Source: Candidatus Stahliibacteriota bacterium
GTDB lineage: Bacteria > Hydrothermota > Tepidihabitantia > SM23-42
Reading direction: 5' to 3'
Length of the DNA stretch: 49,002 nt
NCBI GenBank assembly: GCA_030602565.1
Contig: JAUVZL010000013.1
Span: forward strand, 1 to 49,002
Under the pieces are notes generated by a model. That model was given only the letters and a program-made list of their open reading frames with translations. It was not told where the DNA came from and did not search any database. Shown here piece after piece: positions 32,185-41,015 of this stretch. Each line of letters opens with the position of its first letter. The stretch's first letter is position 1. The translations under genes and the position numbers were made by a program.

Positions 32185-35082
32185 TTATTTCACGAGAATC
32201 ATCTTGCGGGTTGCAGTTTCGCCTTGTGCTTCGAGTTTCAAGAAGTAGACACCATTAGCAATATTACTCGTATCCCAGTTGACTGTCTTGGCACCGGCGG
32301 GCTGCACTGTATTGACCAGTGTTTCAACAAGTCTTCCAGTTGCATCATATGCCTTGAGTACGATTCTTCCAGACACTGAGGTGACATAGGAAATCATACC
32401 TTTTGATGGATTAGCCATAGACGCAAAACCAAAGGTAAATGCAGTCTCGGATTGGTTAGGTTTCTCAGCGATACCGGTGTACCAGGGTAGTTTCCAGACT
32501 TGATCCGTAGCAGTCCAGCCGCCAGTGGGATCGCCGCCGACAACATAAATTTCCGTACGGTATTCGTGGCCGATAAGGTAGTCATTACGGCAGATGGTCA
32601 TCGGATAATCAGGCAGCGCGGTCCACGTGTCTAGTTCAACATCGTATTCCCATGCATGATTGGTAATGGTCGCAGCGTTCTCAAACCCGCCAACCATATA
32701 GAGAAACCATTTGCCGTTGCGGGTCAACTGGGTTGCGCCGTTGTTGAAGTTGGCGACCGGCAGAGCCGAACCTGTTGACCATACGATCGTCTCGCAGGTG
32801 CCTGGATTAATGACGCCATAATAGAGCGTGGAGTAAGCAGCTGAACCGTTATAACCGCCGACCAACCAGATCGTATCGCCGGTCATGGCAACGCCTTGCA
32901 TCATGTTTGTCTGGGGCAGCGCGGTACCTGTGGTCCAAGCGTTGGTATAGACATTGTAGATCTGGACATTATTGGAGGGAGCAGAGCCGTTGTATCCGCC
33001 GAGCATATAGATGAGCGAATCGTTGTAAACCACCTGTCCGGCGGCCATGCGGCCAAGCGGCATGCTTGCGCCATTGGACCAGGAATCACCCGCCACGTTA
33101 TAAATCATGTTGTAAGTATACGGCGAACCGCCATCAAACCCACCGAAAATGTAGAAGTTGCCGTTGATATAAGAAGCGTCAATCCAGTCCACGGCGTATG
33201 GCATGTTCGTCATGGTCGCCCAGGTATCAGTGATCGGATCGTACTGATAGGTGAAGTTGTGGTAATTGTATCCACCGTCCGGGGTTCCGCCGAAGGAGTA
33301 GATGTGGTCGTTGTCCGAATCATAACCGGTCGCTTGACATTCTTCCGGCGTGGACAGGGAGGCGCACTGAATCCAGTTACCAACAGTGGACACAATGGTC
33401 TGCTGAGTTAACGTGTCATTTGCTGGATTAATATCAGGACCGAATACTGTATAGGCCATGATAACATAAACAATACCATCATTAGGACCACTAGTCCATG
33501 TAGCAGTAAATGAGTAGGTCGTATCCACACCTGAATCTAAAGTAATATTAGCGGTCTCATTGTATAGTACAGTGCCGGACGAATCGACAACAAAATAGAT
33601 ATCAAAGGTCTCTGTATCAGTACCGAAATTCTTATAGGTTGCGGTCGGATTGATCGTCATATTTGGGCCTATCGTAAGACCTGGATCATTGATAGCCGTG
33701 GTACCGACATCATCTGACGGCACGTAGACGGTCGCAGCAATGGTGACATTATCGAAAGCTGCATACCATGCCCAGGAATTGGCATCATCATAATAGAAGT
33801 AAACCTGGACTCTCTGATAACCAGCATAAGCTGATACATCGACCGAATCATATGACCCAGAATTATCAGCGGTATATGTGGCCAATGGTACGACGTTCCA
33901 TGATGCGCCGTCAAAATACTTGATACCGACTTCAAACCAGTCACCAGTTCCGACGTCGTTATAGCACCAGCCATACCAGAGCCAATCCATTGACGGAAGC
34001 GGTACGAGGACAGGTGATAAACAGGTGTCACCGATCCAGCCGGCGCCTGAACCAGCTGCATCAGAATCGATCCAAAACGATGAATCATCTGGCACCGGAC
34101 ATTCGTACCCTGAACTTTGTTTGTAATGAGAATCATAGACTGTCCAAGCAGCTGGGAATGCTGCACCATTAGTATGGGTCCAGCCCTGCCAACCGGTCTC
34201 AAAGTCCCAGAAGGCAGCAGGCGCTGGCGAAATACCAACGTCATAGACGAAGATCTTGTCCGGGTCTCCCTGGTCAAGGACATAGACATACTGACCATCA
34301 AAGGTACAATCAGCAGTAGACGTCTGGCTCTGTGAAGGATCACAGTCCCATACTGAGTCTGGTGTGGTATTCGGAACACCAGCAGTTACGCTATGCTGGA
34401 AGAATTGTGCCTGGGTTGCATCCTCGTTACAGTAAAATAAATATGCTGGTGACGACGCGCCATAGGCACCACTAGCACCACATGCGCTTGAAAGAGCCCA
34501 GGTGTTCCAAGTACCGGTCTGGGAAGGCTGTGCATAGCTACACCCATCAAAACCCCAGTCGGCCCCATAAATAACATCATCCACTGTATTGAATCCACAA
34601 CTAATTCCATAATTAGGCCATGGGGGGATTGAGCGGTAGGAAGAGACTACTCCAGTGGTCATGTCGACTTCATAGACATAGCCATCATATCCCATTGCAT
34701 ACATTACATCACCACCAGCATAACCGATACCAAGGTGGAAGGTTGGTGCACCTACTAACTGGAAAGAGTCTATTTTGGTACAGGGTGAGGTTTTCTGGAT
34801 ACAATAGACCCAGTTTTCATAGCTGAATGGGATAACCCAGAGACCATCTCTTTCCCAGTCATAGGTAAGGCCGAAGCAATATAGACTAATTGAACCCAAG
34901 TCGATTACATCAACAAGGGTCGGCGTAGACCTTGAACCAGTGTACTGACTGCTGCCAATATTCGGCGCTGTGAAATTATGATCAGGTGCAATAGGAGCTT
35001 TCACGGCATCTGCATCTGATGTGCCCGCAAAGAGCATAGGCACTATTCCTAAGCACAATGCAAGGATAAGTATTTTTTTCAT
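32185..35082 (-). CDS. Large secreted Kelch/CARDB protein with C-terminal sorting tail
   Basis: 965 aa. Signal peptide (KKILILALCLGIVPMLFAG). The N-terminal region (about 50-290) is a propeller-like segment, followed by a jelly-roll/immune-inhibitor-A-like domain (FWDFETGWQGWTHTNG, about 300-460), a CARDB-like domain from DVGTTAINDPGL, a Kelch propeller (IYSFGG, FYIFGGF, IYMLGGYNG, IWLVGGYNG) and a C-terminal tail (SGRIVLKAYDATGRLVETLV through NGVYFLKLEAQGE to MILVK) of the type used for T9SS/Por export in the FCB group. Probably surface-exposed; no enzyme motif seen. Start at 35082 has AAAGGAGG. It is the intact paralog of the 18310 gene. Confidence 0.87.
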   Translation of the reverse strand: MKKILILALCLGIVPMLFAGTSDADAVKAPIAPDHNFTAPNIGSSQYTGSRSTPTLVDVIDLGSISLYCFGLTYDWERDGLWVIPFSYENWVYCIQKTSPCTKIDSFQLVGAPTFHLGIGYAGGDVMYAMGYDGYVYEVDMTTGVVSSYRSIPPWPNYGISCGFNTVDDVIYGADWGFDGCSYAQPSQTGTWNTWALSSACGASGAYGASSPAYLFYCNEDATQAQFFQHSVTAGVPNTTPDSVWDCDPSQSQTSTADCTFDGQYVYVLDQGDPDKIFVYDVGISPAPAAFWDFETGWQGWTHTNGAAFPAAWTVYDSHYKQSSGYECPVPDDSSFWIDSDAAGSGAGWIGDTCLSPVLVPLPSMDWLWYGWCYNDVGTGDWFEVGIKYFDGASWNVVPLATYTADNSGSYDSVDVSAYAGYQRVQVYFYYDDANSWAWYAAFDNVTIAATVYVPSDDVGTTAINDPGLTIGPNMTINPTATYKNFGTDTETFDIYFVVDSSGTVLYNETANITLDSGVDTTYSFTATWTSGPNDGIVYVIMAYTVFGPDINPANDTLTQQTIVSTVGNWIQCASLSTPEECQATGYDSDNDHIYSFGGTPDGGYNYHNFTYQYDPITDTWATMTNMPYAVDWIDASYINGNFYIFGGFDGGSPYTYNMIYNVAGDSWSNGASMPLGRMAAGQVVYNDSLIYMLGGYNGSAPSNNVQIYNVYTNAWTTGTALPQTNMMQGVAMTGDTIWLVGGYNGSAAYSTLYYGVINPGTCETIVWSTGSALPVANFNNGATQLTRNGKWFLYMVGGFENAATITNHAWEYDVELDTWTALPDYPMTICRNDYLIGHEYRTEIYVVGGDPTGGWTATDQVWKLPWYTGIAEKPNQSETAFTFGFASMANPSKGMISYVTSVSGRIVLKAYDATGRLVETLVNTVQPAGAKTVNWDTSNIANGVYFLKLEAQGETATRKMILVK

Positions 35083-35181
35083 TATTCCTCCTTTAATTGG
35101 AATATTTGTTTTAGGGATATACATAATATATCCAGGCTCTATCCCTGAAAAACCCGGTTGAGTGTTTTAAAGGTTGTAAGT

Positions 35182-35198
35182 ATCACCTCCTTTCTTTC
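35182..35198 (-). promoter_or_regulatory. Remote full-length Shine-Dalgarno (STAB-SD-like) in 5' leader
   Basis: On the minus strand this reads GAAAGAAAGGAGGTGAT, an extended complement to the 16S rRNA 3' end, but it lies about 100 nt upstream of the real start, which has its own Shine-Dalgarno, and no start codon follows at the right distance. It resembles the 5' mRNA stabiliser known from Bacillus cryIIIA. Confidence 0.45.
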
Positions 35199-35249
35199 AA
35201 ATAATTTCAGAAAACTATATAGTCATCCATTTCTGGATAACTAAGTATT

Positions 35250-35277
35250 ATTATAACAAAAATCAGTCATTTGTCAA
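35250..35277 (-). promoter_or_regulatory. Promoter of large Kelch protein gene
   Basis: Minus strand: TTGACA (35277-35272), 16-bp spacer, TATAAT (35255-35250), a full consensus with an unusually long leader of about 160 nt. Confidence 0.72.
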
Positions 35278-35325
35278 TAGTCAAATTGCTGCGCATTGAC
35301 TGGATATATGATTAGGAGAAAACTC

Positions 35326-35353
35326 TTGCAATATCGATGATTTATAGTATAAT
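35326..35353 (+). promoter_or_regulatory. Promoter of plsC-ispH
   Basis: TTGCAA (35326-35331), 16-bp spacer, TATAAT (35348-35353), 6 nt to the ATG at 35360. Confidence 0.6.
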
Positions 35354-35359
35354 AATCTA

Positions 35360-35938
35360 ATGACTTTCAAATGGTTTATCTCCTGGATTCTAGTTTTCCC
35401 TTTGTTTAAGTTGCTAACCGGCATAAAGATAACCGGTACAGTACCGAAAAAAGGGTCTTTTATTATCGCGTGCAATCATGTATCTTTTCTTGATCCACCA
35501 ATCGTCGGTATTTGTGCAGCAAGGGAAATCTATTTCCTGGCTAAAATCGGTCTATTTCAAACCTCAAAAGCTTTTGCCTGGTTGATAAAGGCATATAATG
35601 CCATACCTATTAGCGGTGTTCAGGGTTTGATGACCGCGATAAAGTTGCTGAAAAGGGGTGAGGTAGTGGTGATTTTTCCTGAAGGCACCAGGTCAAGAAA
35701 AGGGCAGATGCTGCCGTTTAACCCCGGGGTCAGTTATCTTGCAATCAAGTTGGGTGTTCCTGTTATCCCTACATACATAGCCAATTCAAACAAACGGTTT
35801 TTAAGAATTATACTGCGGTTAAATAGATTGAAAATTAGCTTTGGCAAACCCGTTTCGCCTGCAGGCTATGAAAACAGCCGTGAAGATATGGAGAGGTTTG
35901 CCCGGCGATTAAAAGAGGAGGTATTGAAACTGAGATGA
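35360..35938 (+). CDS. plsC: 1-acyl-sn-glycerol-3-phosphate acyltransferase (PlsC-like)
   Basis: 192-aa membrane-associated acyltransferase making phosphatidic acid from lysophosphatidic acid. An N-terminal hydrophobic helix is followed by the catalytic NHVSFLDPP (NHx4D, about residues 40-48), and FPEGTRSRKG (about 110-119) binds the glycerol phosphate. Slightly short but complete. The ATG lies 6 nt after the -10 box with no ribosome site, predicted leaderless. Its stop overlaps ispH by 4 nt. Ester-lipid synthesis beside an isoprenoid gene, in a window that also has a DGGGPS-like UbiA, is worth noting. Confidence 0.9.
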   Translation: MTFKWFISWILVFPLFKLLTGIKITGTVPKKGSFIIACNHVSFLDPPIVGICAAREIYFLAKIGLFQTSKAFAWLIKAYNAIPISGVQGLMTAIKLLKRGEVVVIFPEGTRSRKGQMLPFNPGVSYLAIKLGVPVIPTYIANSNKRFLRIILRLNRLKISFGKPVSPAGYENSREDMERFARRLKEEVLKLR

Positions 35939-36759
35939 TAATTTATCGTGCACGTTACGGCGGTGTTTGTTTTGGTGTAAAAAGGGCGATTGAGATGGCG
36001 CTCAAAGCTGTGAAGAAAGGCAAATGCGTCTATTCACTTGGTCCGTTGATCCATAATCGGTTGGCAGTCGAGAAACTAGAAAAGAAGGGTATTATTACTG
36101 TCGACAAAATCAGGGACATCAAAAATAAAAAAGTAATAATCCGTTCACACGGGATACCGCCAACGCTTCTTAAGGAATTGAAAAGAAAGAAGTTTGAGAT
36201 CATTGATGCAACATGTCCAAGGGTGCGGCGTGCCCAACGCTATGTGGAGAGACTTATTAAAGATGGTTATTATGTTGTAATCATTGGTGAAAAAGACCAT
36301 CCCGAGGTAAAAGGTCTCCTGGGCTATGCAGGTAACAGAGCAGTGATGTACTCAAAGGATCTGAAGCTCAAAAAGCACAAGATCGGCATGGTTCCCCAGA
36401 CAACGCTTGATTTGGTCCATTTGAACGAGGCGATTGCCAATCTCATACCAGGTGTATTAGAGATGAAAATCTACAACACGATATGCAAGGCAACGATACT
36501 GCGTACTAAAGAGGCTATGCGTATTGCCGAGAAAGCCGATATGATGCTTGTTGTTGGCGGTAAGAACAGCGCTAATACAACGCGGTTGTATCAAATGTGC
36601 AAGAAAATAAAGCCGTCCTATCACATTGAATCGGTTGACGACATTTTGACTGATTGGTTTGAGGGGGTTAAGAGCGTTGGCGTGACCGCTGGTGCATCAA
36701 CCCCTAAGGATCAAGTTGAAGATGTTATAGATTTTATTAAGAAGAAATATTCTGATTGA
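35935..36759 (+). CDS. ispH: 4-hydroxy-3-methylbut-2-enyl diphosphate reductase IspH
   Basis: 274-aa [4Fe-4S] enzyme that performs the last step of the MEP pathway, HMBPP to IPP and DMAPP. The three cluster Cys are in GGVCFGVKRAI (C12), DATCPRV and YNTICKATILRTKEA; HGIPP, GEKDHPEVKG and VGGKNSANTTRL bind the substrate. Normal length. ATGA overlap with plsC indicates co-translation. It ends 6 bp from the convergent ABC permease gene, with no visible terminator. Confidence 0.95.
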   Translation: MIIYRARYGGVCFGVKRAIEMALKAVKKGKCVYSLGPLIHNRLAVEKLEKKGIITVDKIRDIKNKKVIIRSHGIPPTLLKELKRKKFEIIDATCPRVRRAQRYVERLIKDGYYVVIIGEKDHPEVKGLLGYAGNRAVMYSKDLKLKKHKIGMVPQTTLDLVHLNEAIANLIPGVLEMKIYNTICKATILRTKEAMRIAEKADMMLVVGGKNSANTTRLYQMCKKIKPSYHIESVDDILTDWFEGVKSVGVTAGASTPKDQVEDVIDFIKKKYSD

Positions 36760-36765
36760 ACACTG

Positions 36766-38418
36766 CTAAAAATCCCTTTGCTCAAGGGATTTGAGGCCCA
36801 TGCGCAAGGGAAAGATAATTGTGATTGTGTTGAGGACGAGAAAAACTATCAGAGGTATCAATATCATGAGGTGGTTGACAGGCCGACTATAGTATTTACT
36901 TATTATGTAGTGATACGCTGGCGTGGCGAGAATTATTATTGAGATTCCTACATAGGCGATGCTTGCCAGAGCGGCAACAATCCCTCCGCTGCCCGCGGCG
37001 ATTCTTGATGGATTGGTTTCGTCAAATTGGGGGAATCGCGCACCTAAACCGAGGTTTATTGAAACTAAAGATGCGGCAACGAACAATGCGATTACTGGCA
37101 TCAATACATACATCTGGGGATCAGTTTTGATGAATAAGTTCGAGAGGATCAGGAGACTCTCCAGGATCACTATTGCAATTATGACGTTTGTACAGTACTT
37201 GATCTTCATGACCTTGCTTAAGGGAAGGGACGAAGAACAGATAAACCATATGCCAGCACGTTCAAGACTTATGGCTGGGAATATGAACCTTACGCCCAGG
37301 GTTGCGAGCACAAAAGTAACAAACGTGAAATTGAGGAACGACACAATAGTGCGCCATAGGGGAAAAGTGAAGTATAAAGGGGTTCTTTTCAAAGAAATTA
37401 TATATACGACCAATAATATTATGAAGACTGATAACTGTACCCATTGAATAGGCTCACGAATAAAAACGAGCAAGTCTTTAAAGAATAATGTCCGTGACTG
37501 ATTATATTTATATGTATGGAGGAGTGATTTCCTTCGTTTTCTTTTTGTCCCGTGTTCATTGATAAGTATCCACGATTTTGCATAGAGAACTTTCGCCGCA
37601 AAAAAAGCGATAATTGTCATGCTAAGACTAATGAACAGAAGTAATGCAAAGTAGAAAAAACCAAGATTTGCACGACCGCTCAAGCCTTTTAATATGTTGC
37701 TCAACCAGGTTGATGGGACATAAGTGCCGCCTACTGTTGTCAAGTTGGTGGCAAACCTTAAGAGTTCTTGTTCGTTGTCCGTCTCAAAGACCTTGAGGAG
37801 TGCGGGGTTATTGGTTTTTACGTATAAGTAGGTTAACCCGATGATGAGGATGACCGATAGGATTATTACGTCCCTTGAACTCAACTTAGGGAAAAGGCGA
37901 AAAACGGTAAAGATTAATAACGACGCCACCGTGGTTGGGATAATCAAGTAGATCAAGATACTCACAATTGACACAGGGTAGTAAAAAACCGGCGCCTGGG
38001 TTGTTATTCCATAAGCAGTGATTAAAGGTAGGGCAAGGACCATTGTTGCCCACGATGCATAAATGCAGTTTTCAAACAGTTTGCTAAGGTATATTGATGT
38101 CGGCTGGATCGGTAAAGAAAACAGGAAATCCAGTTCTTTATTGTTATAAAACGTTGAGAATGAAGTTATGACATTGCTGAACAAGAGCATGGTGAAGAAT
38201 ATGAAAAATACCATTTCAATGATCCGGTCCATGAGCGCGAAGCCAATTGCCTCAACGGTCATGAGATACTTGAAGATACGAAAGAACACATAATAAGAGC
38301 CGAAAAGAAAACAGCCGATCACAAACACGAACGATAATAATTCAAGGGCATGCATTGAAAGGATTGATTTGGCAATTATCCTAATGCGGGTGATAAAGAT
38401 GATGCGAAAATCTCTCAT
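36766..38418 (-). CDS. ABC-2-like transporter permease
   Basis: 550-aa polytopic membrane protein with about 12-14 predicted helices and no enzymatic motif. It lies 15 nt after an ABC ATPase gene, so it is the membrane partner of that exporter. The sequence (SFSTFYNNKELDFLFSLPIQPTSIYLSKLFEN near residue 85-116) is the kind seen in ABC-2 type permeases of drug/lipid exporters, where LxxLPIxP motifs follow the first helices. Substrate unknown. No strong Shine-Dalgarno is evident before the ATG. Confidence 0.82.
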   Translation of the reverse strand: MRDFRIIFITRIRIIAKSILSMHALELLSFVFVIGCFLFGSYYVFFRIFKYLMTVEAIGFALMDRIIEMVFFIFFTMLLFSNVITSFSTFYNNKELDFLFSLPIQPTSIYLSKLFENCIYASWATMVLALPLITAYGITTQAPVFYYPVSIVSILIYLIIPTTVASLLIFTVFRLFPKLSSRDVIILSVILIIGLTYLYVKTNNPALLKVFETDNEQELLRFATNLTTVGGTYVPSTWLSNILKGLSGRANLGFFYFALLLFISLSMTIIAFFAAKVLYAKSWILINEHGTKRKRRKSLLHTYKYNQSRTLFFKDLLVFIREPIQWVQLSVFIILLVVYIISLKRTPLYFTFPLWRTIVSFLNFTFVTFVLATLGVRFIFPAISLERAGIWFICSSSLPLSKVMKIKYCTNVIIAIVILESLLILSNLFIKTDPQMYVLMPVIALFVAASLVSINLGLGARFPQFDETNPSRIAAGSGGIVAALASIAYVGISIIILATPAYHYIISKYYSRPVNHLMILIPLIVFLVLNTITIIFPLRMGLKSLEQRDF

Positions 38419-38433
38419 TGTTTGGGTGCTTAC

Positions 38434-39177
38434 CTATACCTCTTGTTCTAGAGGAAGTTCTTCAGAGAGCTTAAGATATATTTCCTCGATATCTTTTTTC
38501 CCGGAAATCTCCGAGAGTTCACTGAGCGCGCCGATAAATTTCAATTCGCCCTTATTGATAATACCGATTTTACTCGCTATTTCCTTGGCAAATGACAGCG
38601 TGTGAGTGCAGATAAACAGGGTTTTACTCTGTGCCTTTAGTTCCAAAAAGATCTCGCGAACTGATTTACTGGATTTTGGATCCAGCCCAACGAGCGGTTC
38701 GTCGATCAATATCAAGTCAGGGTTATGGAGAAACAGTTGACACATTATTACTTTTTGCTTCATGCCGTGGGAATAGGTTTCAGAGAAATCATCTATCCAT
38801 TCACCGATATCAAGTTTCCCCAAAAGCGCGTCCATTCGGCTTTCGTATTGGTTCTTATTGATGTCATAGATACCAGCGATGAAATTGATGAATTCACGAC
38901 CGGTCAATTTGTTGTAAATGAAAGGTTCGTCTGGAATGTAACCAGTCATCCGCTTTGCTTTCAAGGGTTCTTTAGCTAAATTGATACCTTTGATATATAT
39001 ATCACCGTGCGTAGGGTGGAAAAGACCAGCAATAAGTTTGAGCGTCGTTGTTTTACCAGCGCCATTAGGTCCTAAGAGTACAAAGATCTCACCGGGGTCT
39101 AATTCAATGTTCAGGTTCTTGAGCGCCCAGGTCTTGCCGAAGTGTTTGCGCAGTTCTTTTATAACGAGGGTCTTCAT
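38434..39177 (-). CDS. ABC transporter ATP-binding protein (ABC-2 exporter class)
   Basis: 247 aa. Walker A GPNGAGKTT (about 35-43), an ABC signature reading YSHGMKQKV (a variant of LSGGQ common in DrrA/CcmA-like ATPases), Walker B LILIDEPLVGLDP and an H-loop in ICTHTL. It should power the permease encoded downstream. Two copies would serve one permease chain, or the permease may dimerise. It follows the transglutaminase gene by 18 nt, suggesting one operon. Confidence 0.92.
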   Translation of the reverse strand: MKTLVIKELRKHFGKTWALKNLNIELDPGEIFVLLGPNGAGKTTTLKLIAGLFHPTHGDIYIKGINLAKEPLKAKRMTGYIPDEPFIYNKLTGREFINFIAGIYDINKNQYESRMDALLGKLDIGEWIDDFSETYSHGMKQKVIMCQLFLHNPDLILIDEPLVGLDPKSSKSVREIFLELKAQSKTLFICTHTLSFAKEIASKIGIINKGELKFIGALSELSEISGKKDIEEIYLKLSEELPLEQEV

Positions 39178-39195
39178 AAGTTCTCTTGACGGTGA

Positions 39196-40665
39196 TTATT
39201 TTAGTTTTGAATCAAGGATCCTGATCTGCAACTTACCAACGACTTTCAGGACTTTTGCCCATTCAGAGACTTCACCCTCTTTTAGTTTCAGATGTCCGAT
39301 GTCCGCGGGAAATTGATTGAATGTTGGGTCAACCGGCACCCATTTACCAAGCCATACCGCACACCAGGCATGATAAAAATAGGCTGAGCCCTGAAGACTG
39401 ACCAGACCTACGTAGATCTTGGTCGGGATACCCTGAGCCCGTGCTAATGCAGCAAAAAGCACGGCGTGTTCGTTGCAGTCGCCTTCTTTTGTTTTCAAAA
39501 CATCAATCGCTGATGGCAAGGATGCGGTCGGGGTTTTTTCGAGCATCTTGTATACGCCAGTCACGAGCCTGTCAACAATTTTTTTGGCATTCTTTTCTCC
39601 ACCCACAATTTCCTTTGCCTTGGCAATTATCTGTGCATTTTCGCATTGAATGTAAACTGACGGCTTGAGAAATTCGTCGTGTTCTTTAATAGGTATGTCA
39701 AGATCAGGTAATTCAGCGAGCTCAGGTACATATAATTCCAAGATAATGGGTTCTTGACCCACTAATTTCTGAAAGTCATCATCGAGGTCGAGGTCAGTTG
39801 GTGTAATATCCATGAGCTTGAGTTTGAGAAAAGACAACTTTCCAGCGTCGCCAAGTGGTTTGTCTGGTTTCACCGAGAAGAAAGAAAGGAGGTCAAATGC
39901 TTCAGCTGGCTTTATGTCGGCGAGCGCTTCTTCTTTTGACAAAGGGATCATTTCCATACCCATTGCCGGCGATGCTCGTTTGATTAATTTGAAATCGTCG
40001 TCAAACCACGCTATTTCACTTAACCCCATAATAGTGATTTCTACTTTTATCCCCGAATATTCTTCACCAAAAACACTTACTTTTTCCTTATCAAGTACTT
40101 TTATATTGGCCCGGGTTGAGGATTGGGTTGTTGGGTCAAAATAAGGTATCGTGATCTCATCACCCGGCTTCATATTTTTCTTTTTTATTACTTCTTCTAT
40201 AGCGGTTGGTAAATATGGCTTTTCTTCAAGGTTGATTGTCTGGGTATGTGGGATACCCTGTGAATAAGCGGTTAAGTGAAGCTTATTCCCTTCTACGATA
40301 CCTTCGACTCTTGATTCATGACCCATTGTTTCAAGATGTAATTTAAATTCCTTTAAGACATATTCATGATCAGTATGACTGTAAATATGCGTATCTACGG
40401 TCCTTTGTGCATTCATCATCATCAGGCTCATCCGGCTGCGATTTTCTACAATGATACCAGTATCAGTCTTTGTTATTTTAGTAAAAGAATAGCCGATGCG
40501 TTGTCCTTGGAGAAATACACCAAGCCATTCTTCTGTCGTATTCAGCTCGGTAGACATTGGGTTCTGATCCACCGCCAGATTTTCTGGTTTTGGTATTTTC
40601 AAAATCAAGTAAATGCTCACCGCAAATATTGCTATGATTATGACTAGGCCAAGAAATTTCTTCAT
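39196..40665 (-). CDS. Membrane-anchored transglutaminase-like protein
   Basis: 489 aa. The N-terminal membrane anchor (about 4-23) is followed by an unassigned beta-rich region (about 40-250) and a C-terminal transglutaminase/papain-like core. The catalytic triad is visible as Cys in TKEGDCNEHAVLFAALARA, His in YFYHAWCAVWLG and Asp in WVPVDPTFNQ. Such proteins may cleave or crosslink peptides in the periplasm. It heads the operon with the ABC exporter. GAAAGGAG ribosome site; promoter at 40687. Confidence 0.86.
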   Translation of the reverse strand: MKKFLGLVIIIAIFAVSIYLILKIPKPENLAVDQNPMSTELNTTEEWLGVFLQGQRIGYSFTKITKTDTGIIVENRSRMSLMMMNAQRTVDTHIYSHTDHEYVLKEFKLHLETMGHESRVEGIVEGNKLHLTAYSQGIPHTQTINLEEKPYLPTAIEEVIKKKNMKPGDEITIPYFDPTTQSSTRANIKVLDKEKVSVFGEEYSGIKVEITIMGLSEIAWFDDDFKLIKRASPAMGMEMIPLSKEEALADIKPAEAFDLLSFFSVKPDKPLGDAGKLSFLKLKLMDITPTDLDLDDDFQKLVGQEPIILELYVPELAELPDLDIPIKEHDEFLKPSVYIQCENAQIIAKAKEIVGGEKNAKKIVDRLVTGVYKMLEKTPTASLPSAIDVLKTKEGDCNEHAVLFAALARAQGIPTKIYVGLVSLQGSAYFYHAWCAVWLGKWVPVDPTFNQFPADIGHLKLKEGEVSEWAKVLKVVGKLQIRILDSKLK

Positions 40666-40686
40666 TTTCTGCTCCTTTCTTTCAGT

Positions 40687-40715
40687 ATTATATCCAGCCC
40701 CCGTACGATAGTCAA
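40687..40715 (-). promoter_or_regulatory. Promoter of transglutaminase-ABC operon
   Basis: Minus strand: TTGACT (40715-40710), 17-bp spacer, TATAAT (40692-40687), then an AAAGGAG ribosome site. This is the only promoter seen here with a 17-bp spacer. Confidence 0.6.
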
Positions 40716-40768
40716 TGGATAAAGATAGAAGACGGAAAAATAACAGAGTGATAAAGTCACTAAGTCAT

Positions 40769-40887
40769 TCAGGCTGTTGATTTAGTGGAGTAGGGGCTTT
40801 AGCCCCGTCAAAAGCAATGAAATTTCATCAGTTTTCACGAGCATAAATGCTCTACTCCAGTGAAAAATGACTTTTTCAACAGCCTGA
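40769..40887. repeat. 119-bp palindromic element, copy 1
   Basis: Bounded by perfect 12-bp inverted repeats (TCAGGCTGTTGA at 40769 and its complement ending at 40887). Internal dyads include GGGGCTTTAGCCCC, TGAAATTTCA and AGCATAAATGCT, and GGAGTAG pairs with a distant CTACTCC. It appears identical base for base to 43692-43810. No coding capacity. It is flanked by 8-nt-period repeats with AGTCAT. Confidence 0.85.
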
Positions 40888-40913
40888 TTAGGTCATTGAA
40901 ACCAAGCATTTAT

Positions 40914-40945
40914 TGGTTTAGGTATTTTAGGCATTTAGGCGTTTT
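40914..40945. repeat. Short 8-bp-period array (ATTTAGGY)
   Basis: About three degenerate units of ATTTAGG(C/T), the reverse complement of the unit in the long array at 45224-45327. It lies between the 119-bp element and the apgM promoter. Confidence 0.5.
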
Positions 40946-40963
40946 GGATTTTTATACTTAGTC

Positions 40964-40991
40964 TTGACTTCCTGTTTTTTTCGGATATAGT
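40964..40991 (+). promoter_or_regulatory. Promoter of apgM-purH
   Basis: TTGACT (40964-40969), 16-bp spacer, TATAGT (40986-40991). An AAAAAGGAG ribosome site precedes the ATG at 41016. Confidence 0.65.
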
Positions 40992-41015
40992 CATTCTTTA
41001 ATAAAAAGGAGTGGT

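Noticed and set aside
32896-33411. 171-aa plus-strand open frame
   Set aside because: Antisense of Kelch repeats; His/Val/Ile-rich periodic composition mirrors the propeller repeats.
33669-34379. 236-aa minus-strand open frame in another frame
   Set aside because: Lies inside the large Kelch gene; Met/Arg/Ser-rich low-complexity translation typical of an out-of-frame reading of beta-rich coding DNA.
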